A stretch of 43,461 bases of DNA from NCBI GenBank assembly GCA_030147925.1, contig JASBUK010000132.1, positions 1-43,461 of the forward strand, given 5' to 3'. A model generated the notes under the pieces. It did no database searches. It saw nothing but the letters and a program-made list of their open reading frames with translations, and was not told the origin of the DNA. The DNA comes from Trueperaceae bacterium (GTDB lineage: Bacteria; Deinococcota; Deinococci; Deinococcales; Trueperaceae). This document shows positions 16,339-24,407 of the stretch, piece by piece. Made by a program: the position numbers and the translations under genes. Position 1 is the first letter of the stretch. Each line of letters opens with the position of its first letter.

Positions 16339-17178
16339 GTGGTTGGTAACAAACGCCTTTACTGGCTCATGATTGCCGGACTGTCCATTTTTGCCTTTCT
16401 CTGGCTGGTGCCAATTCTGTGGATGTTCTCAATGTCATTGCAACCCAACAACCTCCTGGCACGCACCACCTCCAACACTGCACTGGGCCTTATCCCTATT
16501 CCCTTCACCTTTGAAAACTTCGTGCGTCTTTTTACCTTAGGCCTTACACCGCGCTGGTTTCTTAACAGCATGGTAGTTGCTATCGGCATGACACTACTGG
16601 TGCTCATCCTCTCATCGCTAGCCGGTTATGCCTTTGCTCGCATCCCATTTAAGGGCCGCAAGATTATTTACCCACTGGTACTGGCTGGATTAGTTATTCC
16701 CGAACAAGCAGTATTTATCCCGTTATACACAATGTTCGCAGATTGGAATTTACACAGTAGTTACTCAGCACTCATCGCACCAAGGCTAGCTGTACCAATT
16801 GGTGTCTTTCTAATGACGCAATTCTTTCGAGGCATCCCCGTTTATATCGAGGAAGCTGCCGAGCTTGATGGCGCTAATCGTTGGACTATCTTTACCCGCA
16901 TTATGTTGCCGCTGTCGTTACCGGCCATGACTACGCTTGGGATTCTTACGTTTCTTTATGCCTGGAACGACTATCTCTGGCCGCTAGTCTCGGCACAGAG
17001 TAAGGAAATGTTCACGATCACCGTTGGTCTGGCCAGTATTCAAAGCAATTTCGCCCAGTCCGAAGGCCTAGGCCGCGTGATGGCTTCTGGAGTAATTGCC
17101 AGCCTGCCTGTTGTCATTATCTTTTTGATCTTCCAGCGCTACATCGTGAGAGGCATTGCCCTAGGAGGTGGCAAATAA
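16339..17178 (+). CDS. Sugar ABC transporter permease (MalG/UgpE type)
   Basis: This 279-residue second permease subunit has six predicted membrane segments and the EAA loop YIEEAAELDGANRWTIFTRI followed by MLPLSLP. The GTG start at 16339 follows AAGGAG and lies 2 bp after the stop of the first permease, so they are co-translated. It pairs with the enlarged first permease and the downstream binding protein to import a substrate of the GH2 enzyme. Confidence 0.93.
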   Translation: MVGNKRLYWLMIAGLSIFAFLWLVPILWMFSMSLQPNNLLARTTSNTALGLIPIPFTFENFVRLFTLGLTPRWFLNSMVVAIGMTLLVLILSSLAGYAFARIPFKGRKIIYPLVLAGLVIPEQAVFIPLYTMFADWNLHSSYSALIAPRLAVPIGVFLMTQFFRGIPVYIEEAAELDGANRWTIFTRIMLPLSLPAMTTLGILTFLYAWNDYLWPLVSAQSKEMFTITVGLASIQSNFAQSEGLGRVMASGVIASLPVVIIFLIFQRYIVRGIALGGGK

Positions 17179-17278
17179 AACTATCGACGCTTGACAGAAA
17201 GGAGGTTCAAAAAGGGAAGTCAAGTAAGTACCTCAAGCCCTAGCTTGATCCGAATTCTAAGAAAAAGGAGTTATCCCT

Positions 17279-18574
17279 GTGAAACTAAAACTCATTCGTA
17301 TAATAAGCTCTCTGTTAATAACAGCACTCTTAGGCAGTGTTGGCTTAAGCCAAACAGAAATCACGCTGGCACGTTTCTTGGGTGATTGCGAACAAGCGGG
17401 CACCAATATCCAGGAGGCTGTTGGTGAAGCCTGTATTATCCAGTCGATTATCAACAATTTTAGTGAGCAGGATAACGGCATCACTGTCAACACATTACCC
17501 ACGGATTGGGGCAACTACTATGATCAGATTAAGGCCATGTATGCAGGTGGCAATGCTCCAGAAGTGCATATGATTCATAAGAGCCGTTTGCCCGAATTCG
17601 CTTCTATTGGCGTAATTACTGATCTAACCGAAGATTTAGCCGAGATCGGTGTCGATGTTAGTGACTGGACCGACTCGGCCATAGAAGCCATTACTTACAA
17701 TGATAGAATTTACGCCGTCCCCATGGACTCACACGCGAATTTGTGGCACGTCAACCTTGACTTGCTAGCGCAAGCAGGACTCGTCAACGACGATGGCACA
17801 CCCATTTTGCCCAGCAGTCCCGAGGAAATGCTCGAGCAGGCTAAGCTTGTCAGGGAAGCAACCGGCAAGGATTATTTAGCAGCTGACTTTTCCCAATTCC
17901 CTATCGGGGTACGCCTAGTACTCTCCTTAGTTTGGCAACAAAATGGTGAGGTCTTTACCGCTGATAAGGCCACAGTGAATACGCCCGAAGTGCGCCTTGC
18001 GGTTGAAACAATCACCAATCTCTTCGATGCAGGTTACGCCGACCCAAATCTAAATTACGCCGATTCGCAGCAGGCCTTTTTGGATGGCGAAGCTGCAGTG
18101 CTCATCAATGGCACCTGGGTCGTAGACTTTTATGACGCACAGGCCAAAGACCCCAATGTAGCACTGACTAATTACTATGTGTCGGACTTCCCCACTCTTT
18201 TCGATACCCCTGCGACCTGGGCCGACTCGCACATGTGGGCTATCCCCTCGAATCTAAAGCGTGATGATCCTGAAAAGTATCAAGCAGCACTGAAACTGCT
18301 TGCCTGGATCAACGACAACAACCTTGACTGGGCTCGTACCGGCCATATGTCAGTACGCAGGTCAGTTCTCGCCAGTGAGGCCTACAACAATCTGCCTCAC
18401 CGCTCCGAGTATGCCAATACCACCAATATCGTCCGTGACGTACTACCCACCGTCAAATATGGTGCCATTCAAGATGTGTTGAACCGCGAATTACAAGCCA
18501 TCTGGCTAACCGGCAAATCCATTGATGACGCTCTGACGGATGCGGAAAATGCCGTCCAAGACCTATTACGCTAA
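17279..18574 (+). CDS. Extracellular sugar-binding protein of ABC transporter
   Basis: This 431-residue family 1 solute-binding protein has a signal peptide (RIISSLLITALLGSVGLSQ) cleaved at about residue 25. Family features are DWGNYYDQIKAMYAGGNAPE, AVPMDSHANLWHVN and the hinge region ADSQQAFLDGEAAVLINGTW. GTG 17279 follows AAGGAG. The 100-bp gap after the permeases contains a second Shine-Dalgarno-like GAAAGGAGG (near 17199-17207) without a convincing ORF. It delivers an oligosaccharide or glycoside to the two permeases. Substrate identity is not visible in the sequence. Confidence 0.93.
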   Translation: MKLKLIRIISSLLITALLGSVGLSQTEITLARFLGDCEQAGTNIQEAVGEACIIQSIINNFSEQDNGITVNTLPTDWGNYYDQIKAMYAGGNAPEVHMIHKSRLPEFASIGVITDLTEDLAEIGVDVSDWTDSAIEAITYNDRIYAVPMDSHANLWHVNLDLLAQAGLVNDDGTPILPSSPEEMLEQAKLVREATGKDYLAADFSQFPIGVRLVLSLVWQQNGEVFTADKATVNTPEVRLAVETITNLFDAGYADPNLNYADSQQAFLDGEAAVLINGTWVVDFYDAQAKDPNVALTNYYVSDFPTLFDTPATWADSHMWAIPSNLKRDDPEKYQAALKLLAWINDNNLDWARTGHMSVRRSVLASEAYNNLPHRSEYANTTNIVRDVLPTVKYGAIQDVLNRELQAIWLTGKSIDDALTDAENAVQDLLR

Positions 18575-18591
18575 TCGTTAGTGCGCCTTTC

Positions 18592-18615
18592 CCCCGACCC
18601 GCCTTTGGGTCGGGG
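18592..18615 (+). terminator. Hairpin between binding protein and GH2 gene
   Basis: CCCCGACCC-GCCTTT-GGGTCGGGG is a 9-bp GC-rich stem 17 bp after the binding-protein stop codon, followed only by TTATCTCC. In sugar operons such a hairpin often protects the upstream message and lowers downstream expression. It may be a partial terminator. Confidence 0.6.
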
Positions 18616-18697
18616 TTATCTCCTCTCAAACTATTTTTTCGACTATAAGCCCCTACAAACTATTTCGACTTTTCTTACAGAGCGAGGTTATCTTCCT

Positions 18698-20440
18698 ATG
18701 TCAAATTTACCAAGACCCGAGTATCCCCGGCCTCAGTTTAAGCGTGATAGTTGGCTGAATCTAAACGGTGTCTGGACTTTTACGCTAGATAACGAACGCT
18801 CCGGCTTAGAGCGTGAATTGATGATGACCAATTCGGGATTTGACCATGAGATTCTCGTACCCTTTTGCCCCGAGAGTGAACTCTCAGGCGTTGGCCATAC
18901 GAACTTCATTGAAGCGTTATGGTATCACCGCAGCATTAACATTCCGGCAGCGTGGCAAGATAAGCGCATTTTGCTAAACTTTGGCGGAGTCGACTACCAC
19001 TGTCAAATCTTTGTCGATGGACAACTTGCCGGCGAACACTGGGGAGGATCCGCATCCTTTAGTATCGACATCAGCAGGCTGGTCACACCCGGCAAAACAC
19101 ACAATCTTGTTGTTTATGTCCAGGACGATATTCGCTCGAACATACAGCCTGCGGGTAAACAAAGCCGCAAGTTAAATTCGCATGGCTGTTACTACACCCG
19201 TGTAACGGGTATCTGGCAAACAGTCTGGCTTGAGGCTGCTGCTCGAGAAGGGCTCGAGCGCTGCCATATCATCCCTGATCTGGACTCAGCACGCTTCATT
19301 ATCACCCCAACCTTTTTCACCACTGCTAAGAGGCAAAGCTTTAAAGTGCTGCTCAAAGAAAGTGGGCATGTCGTTGCCTCTGCTGAACAAGCAGCCGCAA
19401 ATGGCGTTCCCATTGTCTTAGATATCCCCAAACCCAAGGTCTGGACCCCTCAGCAACCGTTTCTTTATGATCTCGTCTTTGAATGTCGTAATGCCCAAGG
19501 TCAACTTATTGAGCAAATCACCAGCTACGCTGGCTTGCGCAAGATTCACCAAGAAGGCAACCGCCTCTTTTTAAATAACGAACCACTTTATCTGCGTTCT
19601 GTTCTCGACCAGGGTTATTATCCCAAGGGTATCTGGACTGCTCCTTCCGATGAAGCACTAAAACTCGATATCAAACTGTCTTTGCAAGCAGGCTTTAACG
19701 GAGGTCGCCTCCATCAAAAAGTCTTTGAGGAACGCTTCCATTATTGGGCCGATAAGCTTGGTTATTTAAGCTGGGCAGAAACTGCCAGCTGGGGTATAGA
19801 TGAAAACAACCCTGAGGCCGCTCGCAACTTCTTAAGTGAGTGGCACGAAACCGTAATGCAAAGCAGAAATCATCCCTCAATTATTGCCTGGACCCCGTTT
19901 AACGAGACTGAGTCCAGGCAAGTGAGCGATCAACACAAACGACTAATTAAAGATGTTTATGAACTAAGCCGCAGTCTGGACACTACTAGACCCATAAATG
20001 ATGCCAGTGGCTGGGTACATGTACAAACAGATCTATGGACTGTCCACGCCTATGAGCAAGATCCCAAGCAGCTTTCGTGTCTGCTCACACCAGATCATGA
20101 AGGAGTCTTCCGTAATTTTCCAGACAAGGAACCTCCTTATCAAGGACAACCCTACCTGGTAGATGAATTTGGGGGTATCAAGTGGGTGCCAGAAGAGCAG
20201 CGTGACAAACAGAGCGATGCCTGGGGTTACGGCGACGAACCGCTATCCTTGGAGGATTTCTATTGCCGACTTGAGGGATTAGTAGACGCCATTTTGCAAC
20301 AGCAACATATCTGTGGGTATTGCTATACACAGTTAACCGATGTAGAACAGGAAAAAAACGGGCTGTATGCTTATGACCGTTCGGAAAAGTTCGATTTAAA
20401 TCGCATCAAAGCTATATTTAGTCGAGAAAACCTTAATTAA
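18698..20440 (+). CDS. Glycoside hydrolase family 2 protein (beta-glucuronidase/beta-galactosidase-like)
   Basis: The 580-residue protein has the three-domain GH2 core: a jelly-roll sugar-binding domain (PRPEYPRPQFKRDSWLNLNG, LNFGGVDYHCQIFVDGQLAG), an Ig-like domain (YYTRVTGIWQTVWLE) and a TIM barrel from about residue 290. The acid/base is Glu403 in IIAWTPFNETES and the nucleophile is Glu490 in YLVDEFGGIKW. There is no signal peptide, so it acts in the cytoplasm on imported substrate. ATG 18698 starts where GH2 homology begins, with GAGG 10 bp upstream; an open frame extends to 18581 but crosses the hairpin. Exact specificity (glucuronide, galactoside or arabinoside) is not decided by these motifs. 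Confidence 0.9.
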   Translation: MSNLPRPEYPRPQFKRDSWLNLNGVWTFTLDNERSGLERELMMTNSGFDHEILVPFCPESELSGVGHTNFIEALWYHRSINIPAAWQDKRILLNFGGVDYHCQIFVDGQLAGEHWGGSASFSIDISRLVTPGKTHNLVVYVQDDIRSNIQPAGKQSRKLNSHGCYYTRVTGIWQTVWLEAAAREGLERCHIIPDLDSARFIITPTFFTTAKRQSFKVLLKESGHVVASAEQAAANGVPIVLDIPKPKVWTPQQPFLYDLVFECRNAQGQLIEQITSYAGLRKIHQEGNRLFLNNEPLYLRSVLDQGYYPKGIWTAPSDEALKLDIKLSLQAGFNGGRLHQKVFEERFHYWADKLGYLSWAETASWGIDENNPEAARNFLSEWHETVMQSRNHPSIIAWTPFNETESRQVSDQHKRLIKDVYELSRSLDTTRPINDASGWVHVQTDLWTVHAYEQDPKQLSCLLTPDHEGVFRNFPDKEPPYQGQPYLVDEFGGIKWVPEEQRDKQSDAWGYGDEPLSLEDFYCRLEGLVDAILQQQHICGYCYTQLTDVEQEKNGLYAYDRSEKFDLNRIKAIFSRENLN

Positions 20441-20664
20441 GATCTAGCTTTGCATCAAATTAATTATTTACAGGTTCTGCTCACGTAGACAACTCGCTGC
20501 AAACAACCGGTGCATCGTTTATGGTGTAGTAGCACAGTGCTGTTTTAGTGACACAATGTGCTATTAAAACCAATTGTGTTTATAGAGTGCTGTGTAGCAT
20601 AAGTGTACTCTTAGTATTACGCCATCATTAAATCAGATTGGTCTAAGAAGATTATGGAGGATAT
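20441..20664. mobile_element. MITE-like repeat, family B, copy B1 (about 20528-20635)
   Basis: The core reads CACAGTGCTGTTTTAGTGAC, ACAATGTGCTATTAAAACC, then after a variable middle GTATTACGCCATCATTAAATC. It matches, in inverted orientation, the element at 23032-23130. The middle portions differ, as if the hairpin loop evolved quickly. The rest of the gap (20441-20527 and 20636-20664) holds no gene; GGAGG for the next gene is at 20656-20660. Confidence 0.7.
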
Positions 20665-21501
20665 TTGCCTTTTAGCAACTACGAAGACGAACTAGAGAGT
20701 TTCGCCAAACGCAAAGACCGCCGCAAGCCCAAAGGCCGCCGCTCGGTAAACGCCTTACACGTAGATAAAGCTGCGGCGGTTTCTTCAGCCTCTAAATTTG
20801 CCGACCCCGGCTTGCAGGAGCTTTATGAGCAGGGTCACTTAAGCGAGCTTAAGCAGCAGTTACAAAGTGGCAAAGAAGCCACGGTTTACTTGGCCGAAGG
20901 CCCCCGGGGTCTCTTGGCTGCCAAGCTCTATGCTGAACGCAAGGTGCGTTCTTTTAAGGTTGATGAAATATACAACCAGGGGCGCTATATTACCCGTGCC
21001 CGCCGCAAAAAAGCCAGTCAGCAAAGTGCGCTTACGGGCATGTCGCGCTCAGAAATGCTGTGGATTGAGCAAGAATACTTGCACTTACGTGAGCTCTATG
21101 AAGCGGGTCTGCCCGTTCCCAAACCCGTGGCGCAAGAAGGGGCAGTGGTACTCATGGAATTTGTCGGTGATGAAAGCGGACCGGCTCCCCGCTTAGCCGA
21201 GGTTGATTTGAGTCTAAAAGAAGCACAGACCGCCTTTCGAACGAGTTTAGATCATCTTATAGCCATGCTGAAACTGGGCAAAATTCACGGCGACTACTCC
21301 AGCTTTAATCTGCTCTGGTGGCAAGATAACGTGGTGATCATCGACGTGCCTCAAATGGTAAGCGTAAAGGAAAATCGGCAGGCAAAACTGCTTTTAGAGC
21401 GTGACGTGACTTCGCTGTGCAAGTCGTTTGAGGCTTTTGGCTTAGAGCTCGAGCCCCAAAAAGTGCTGGCAGAAATTGCCGAGCGCGTTCTCAACCATTA
21501 G
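20665..21501 (+). CDS. RIO-type serine/threonine protein kinase
   Basis: The 278-residue atypical kinase of the RIO superfamily has the nucleotide loop LQSGKEATVYLAEGPRG and the invariant Lys in LLAAKLYAERK. The catalytic loop is KIHGDYSSFNLLWW, and the metal-binding IIDVPQMV corresponds to the D-x-P-Q of RIO proteins. The N-terminal ~50 residues are basic (KRKDRRKPKGRRS) and may bind RNA or ribosomes, as eukaryotic and archaeal RIO kinases act in ribosome maturation. The bacterial role is unknown. TTG 20665 is the best start, with GGAGG just 4 bp before it. Confidence 0.88.
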   Translation: MPFSNYEDELESFAKRKDRRKPKGRRSVNALHVDKAAAVSSASKFADPGLQELYEQGHLSELKQQLQSGKEATVYLAEGPRGLLAAKLYAERKVRSFKVDEIYNQGRYITRARRKKASQQSALTGMSRSEMLWIEQEYLHLRELYEAGLPVPKPVAQEGAVVLMEFVGDESGPAPRLAEVDLSLKEAQTAFRTSLDHLIAMLKLGKIHGDYSSFNLLWWQDNVVIIDVPQMVSVKENRQAKLLLERDVTSLCKSFEAFGLELEPQKVLAEIAERVLNH

Positions 21502-21770
21502 TCCACAATAATCACAACTCTGTCCCCAATAACTTTTACGTTACTCCGAAAATCAGACCTGGGGTGGGTAGTGGGTAGTTGGTGGTTAGTAGGAAAATCT
21601 TGACTTTCCCCTTTGTATACCAAATGGATTTAACGGTGTCATAGTCCGAATCATCTGAGGATACGTTCACGCTACGCAGTACTCCGTGAACACGCGCGGT
21701 TTTAATGTCACTTTGGTATTACTTTTCACTTTCCCCTTAACCCAAAATTCAGGACAGTTTCAAAATAACA
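21502..21770. mobile_element. Intergenic repeats: G/T-rich module and family B element (about 21626-21717)
   Basis: GGGGTGGGTAGTGGGTAGTT and GGTGGTTAGTAGGAAAATC, then CTTTCCCCTTTG, form the two-part low-complexity module. Inside it lies an element with ends GTATACCAAATGGATTTAA and ATGTCACTTTGGTATTAC (inverted repeat) and an internal hairpin GTTCACG...CGTGAAC. On the minus strand its segments TAATACCAAAGTG, ATTAAAACC, GACTATG and TTAAATCC align with the family B copies. A second pyrimidine stretch follows at 21720-21740. No coding sequence is seen. Confidence 0.65.
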
Positions 21771-22319
21771 TCAAACTTTATTTTTTGCTTTAATGTCGGC
21801 GCTAAAAGCTTCCGACTGGCCCCGAGCAATCGACAGGGTCTGCCAGTCAGAAGACTTTAGCTGCTTGGCGATATAGACAATCTGCCCTACATGATTTGCA
21901 TAGTGCGCCAACTGCCGCTGGGTTGCCTCAATGAGCGTATGATCCTGACCGCGTATCTTGACTTTAAACAGTAAATCTTTGCCTTCCATTTCCGCAAGCG
22001 CCGTAAACAGATAGCCCCAACCCTCTTCCCAGCATTTTAGTAATTCTTCTGTCGTATCGATGTCATCAATAAACTCATCATCGCGGTTACGGTCGGGTTT
22101 TTCGCCGTCGGTGTCAAGAAAATCCCGCCAGCGCGAGCGCATATTGCCACTTAAATGCTTGATAATGATGGCGATGCTGTTTGACTCGGGTTCCGGCGTC
22201 CAGTGGAACTCCTCGGGGCTAAGCTGCGCAAAACTGCGTTCGGCCAACTGTTTTTGAGCCTGAAACATCTTGCTGACTGTAGCTAAATAATGACTGGCTA
22301 AACCTTGATTGTGTCCCAT
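21771..22319 (-). CDS. DUF1572/DinB-like protein
   Basis: The 182-residue four-helix protein of the DinB/YfiT-like superfamily matches the DUF1572 subgroup. Candidate metal-binding His residues sit in IIKHLSGNMRSRWRDFLDTD and in RQLAHYANHVGQIVYIAKQL, the typical His triad spacing. The conserved PEEFHWTPEPESNSIA segment near residue 34 is also characteristic. Related proteins are thiol-S-transferases or hydrolases linked to low-molecular-weight thiols, but function here is unproven. ATG 22319 is at the start of family similarity. Confidence 0.82.
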   Translation of the reverse strand: MGHNQGLASHYLATVSKMFQAQKQLAERSFAQLSPEEFHWTPEPESNSIAIIIKHLSGNMRSRWRDFLDTDGEKPDRNRDDEFIDDIDTTEELLKCWEEGWGYLFTALAEMEGKDLLFKVKIRGQDHTLIEATQRQLAHYANHVGQIVYIAKQLKSSDWQTLSIARGQSEAFSADIKAKNKV

Positions 22320-22342
22320 GACAACCCTATTTTAGCCTATGG

Positions 22343-23014
22343 TTACCCCTGTACTTGCTGCAAATGTTGCCAAAGCTTGTCATCGGAAAAATCAGCCACG
22401 GCAAAATCTGCACCTTCATTCACCAAAGAAATCTCGGCGTGGGTCGAGGCAATGGCAATCACGTCTATGCCGGCACTCCTAGCTGAACGAATACCGGAAG
22501 GAGAATCCTCAAAAGCCAGGACTTCATCAGCTTGCAAATTCAAATGTTTAAGTGCCTGTCGGTAAAGCAGCGGGTCGGGTTTGCCTATCGGGAAGTCCTC
22601 GGCAATTACGGTGACGGCAAAGCTTTTGCTATAGCCCAAAGTCTGCAACAAAAACTCGGCATTTTTGCGCGGGGCGTTAGTTACCAGGGCTCGAGCCAGC
22701 CCTTTGGCCGTAACCCAGTCAAACAACTTGTCAAGCCCTGCTAGTGGTTTTAACGTCTTCGCACGTTTGCGAAACCGCCGCTCTTTTTCCTCAATCAATT
22801 GCTGAGATGCTCTTAAGGAGAGTTCTGGTAGCAGGTCCGCAACGATATCGGGGTTCAGCCTTCCGCTCATCTGGCGCTGATAAAAGGGCTCGTCTATGCT
22901 GACCTTATGCTCCGTCAAAATATCTTGCCAGGCCAGAAAATGTAGCGGGTCGGTGTTGGCTAAAGTACCGTCGAGATCAAAAAGAAGTGCTTTTAGTGGT
23001 TTGGCAATTGACAT
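22343..23014 (-). CDS. HAD-superfamily phosphatase, phosphoglycolate/beta-phosphoglucomutase type
   Basis: The 223-residue protein has all four HAD motifs: DLDGTLANTDP (nucleophile Asp and acid Asp, residues 13-17 onward), ALVTNAPRKN (motif II), IGKPDPLLYRQAL (motif III Lys) and LAFEDSPSGIRSARSAGID (motif IV acids). A helical cap inserted after motif I (residues ~20-85) is the C1 cap of phosphoglycolate phosphatases and beta-phosphoglucomutases. The substrate is probably a sugar phosphate or 2-phosphoglycolate. The context gives no further hint. It lies 23 bp from the DUF1572 gene and could be co-transcribed with it. Confidence 0.9.
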   Translation of the reverse strand: MSIAKPLKALLFDLDGTLANTDPLHFLAWQDILTEHKVSIDEPFYQRQMSGRLNPDIVADLLPELSLRASQQLIEEKERRFRKRAKTLKPLAGLDKLFDWVTAKGLARALVTNAPRKNAEFLLQTLGYSKSFAVTVIAEDFPIGKPDPLLYRQALKHLNLQADEVLAFEDSPSGIRSARSAGIDVIAIASTHAEISLVNEGADFAVADFSDDKLWQHLQQVQG

Positions 23015-23031
23015 TTTTTTCCTTAGTCAAA

Positions 23032-23130
23032 CCGGATTTAATGATGACGTAATACCCATAGTCTTAGGGTACACTCTCATGAGTGGTTTTAATGGCACAA
23101 TGTGCCATTAAAACAGCACTGTGGTATTAG
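23032..23130 (-). mobile_element. MITE-like repeat, family B, copy B2
   Basis: This element is inverted with respect to copy B1. It contains the near-perfect palindrome GTTTTAATGGCACA-A-TGTGCCATTAAAAC with 14-bp arms, and ends in GTAATACCC/GGTATTAG. The right end overlaps the stop codon of the methyltransferase at 23127-23129, so the element supplies that TAA. There is no coding capacity. Confidence 0.75.
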
Positions 23131-23831
23131 ACAAACTGACGCTGCCCAATGTACAACCCTCGCCCCATTATGCCTTCAGGGTCAAACTGCGGGGAGAGTC
23201 CGACTTTGGTAAAGGCCGTCATATATTCGTCGTGGCTGAATAAAAACATCTCGTGATGTTCAACAAAATGCTTAACCCCTTGTGGCGTACCCACTAAGTG
23301 GTGCATATCCATAACAGCTAAGCTTCCGCGCTGCTCGCTTAGGTTCATACGGGCAATTTTAAACTCGGGTTTATCAACACAAAGCGCGTGAACCGTTCCT
23401 GCTTGCCACTGCTCGGGGGTAAACCAGGGTTCAATGATAAGCACCCCGTTTGCCTCCAAATGCTCAGCCATAGTGGCTATCGCTTGCTCTAAAGCCGCAA
23501 CCGAGGGCAAATAGCCGATAGCACTAAACAGGCAGGTCACAGCGCTAAAGGTCTTAGGCAAGGCGAAGTTACGCATGTCTCCCTGATGCAACATCAGGTT
23601 TGGATTACGCTCACGGGCAATATTTAACATGGCCTCATCCAATTCCAGGCCTTCGGCAATAAACCATTTGCCGAACTGTTCTAAGTGCTTGCCCGTCCCA
23701 CAAGCCACATCAAGCAAGGTAGTTGCTCCAGCATGGCGCTCTAAAATCAGCTCACGGAGGCGCTTAGCCTCGGCAATGTAGTCCTTGAAGCTATAAATGG
23801 CATCGTAAACCTTAGCGGAATTACGGTACAT
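23127..23831 (-). CDS. Class I SAM-dependent methyltransferase
   Basis: This 234-residue methyltransferase has SAM-binding motif I TLLDVACGTGKHLEQFGK, the acidic end of strand 2 EGLELDEAMLNIAR, motif II-like HQGDMRNFALPKTFSAVTCL and motif III ANGVLIIEPWFTPEQW. The N-terminal YDAIYSFKDYIAEAKRLREL is usual for small-molecule methyltransferases of the UbiE/dTDP-sugar type. The substrate is unknown. Its stop codon lies inside repeat B2, so the C-terminus may have been set by insertion of that element. Confidence 0.88.
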   Translation of the reverse strand: MYRNSAKVYDAIYSFKDYIAEAKRLRELILERHAGATTLLDVACGTGKHLEQFGKWFIAEGLELDEAMLNIARERNPNLMLHQGDMRNFALPKTFSAVTCLFSAIGYLPSVAALEQAIATMAEHLEANGVLIIEPWFTPEQWQAGTVHALCVDKPEFKIARMNLSEQRGSLAVMDMHHLVGTPQGVKHFVEHHEMFLFSHDEYMTAFTKVGLSPQFDPEGIMGRGLYIGQRQFV

Positions 23832-23839
23832 GCATCAGT

Positions 23840-24394
23840 TTACCCCGGTTTAGGCTTCTGCCACACCGCCCAGACGCGATAAGCCTCGGCAATCCAGCCT
23901 TCGTCATAGGCAAGGAGTTGCAGAGTTGGCAAGGCGTCTTTTAGTTCGCCGTCATGCCAATAACGCGGGCTCCTGCGACCACGCCGTTTGGCTTCACGTT
24001 GCGTAAAACCCTCAACAAGCAGCAAGCCGCCGGGCATGAGCAGTTCTGGCAATCTGGCAAGCAGACGCCGCTGCACAAAGTAAGACTGCACAATGCCGGC
24101 AAAGGAGCCGCTGGGCAAGTCAGGCTTAAGCAGCTCCAGATCTGCAGATAAAGGCTCGAGCGCAAGACCGCTTTGCCTTTTTAGCTCCTGCACTCGCGCT
24201 AGCGCCACTTCACTCTTTTCCAGCAGCGTAACCCTGTGGCCGAGCTTGGCCAGAAAAACCGCATTGCGCCCTTGTCCACCAGCCAGATCGAGGACCGGAC
24301 CCTCGGGGATAAGCGGGCCAAAGCGCCGCACGACCAGCACAGGCTCGGTAGGCCAGTCATTTTTGCGGTAATAAGCATCCCAGTCTCGCGGCAT
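23840..24394 (-). CDS. Class I SAM-dependent methyltransferase, TehB-like
   Basis: The 184-residue protein begins MPRDWDAYYRKNDWPTEPVL, a pattern of small TehB-like or thiopurine-type methyltransferases. Motif I is PVLDLAGGQGRNAVFLAKLG with the following acidic residue in VTLLEKSE. Motif III is MPGGLLLVEGFT. ATG 24394 is chosen; GTG 24427 is in frame but overlaps the MFS gene upstream. It lies 13 bp from the MFS stop, so the two are likely co-transcribed. The substrate is unknown. Confidence 0.85.
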   Translation of the reverse strand: MPRDWDAYYRKNDWPTEPVLVVRRFGPLIPEGPVLDLAGGQGRNAVFLAKLGHRVTLLEKSEVALARVQELKRQSGLALEPLSADLELLKPDLPSGSFAGIVQSYFVQRRLLARLPELLMPGGLLLVEGFTQREAKRRGRRSPRYWHDGELKDALPTLQLLAYDEGWIAEAYRVWAVWQKPKPG

Positions 24395-24407
24395 GATTAG
24401 CAGCCCG

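Noticed and set aside
17191..17278. Possible leader peptide after GAAAGGAGG near 17200
   Set aside because: No ATG/GTG/TTG at a good distance opens a stable frame; attenuation cannot be supported.
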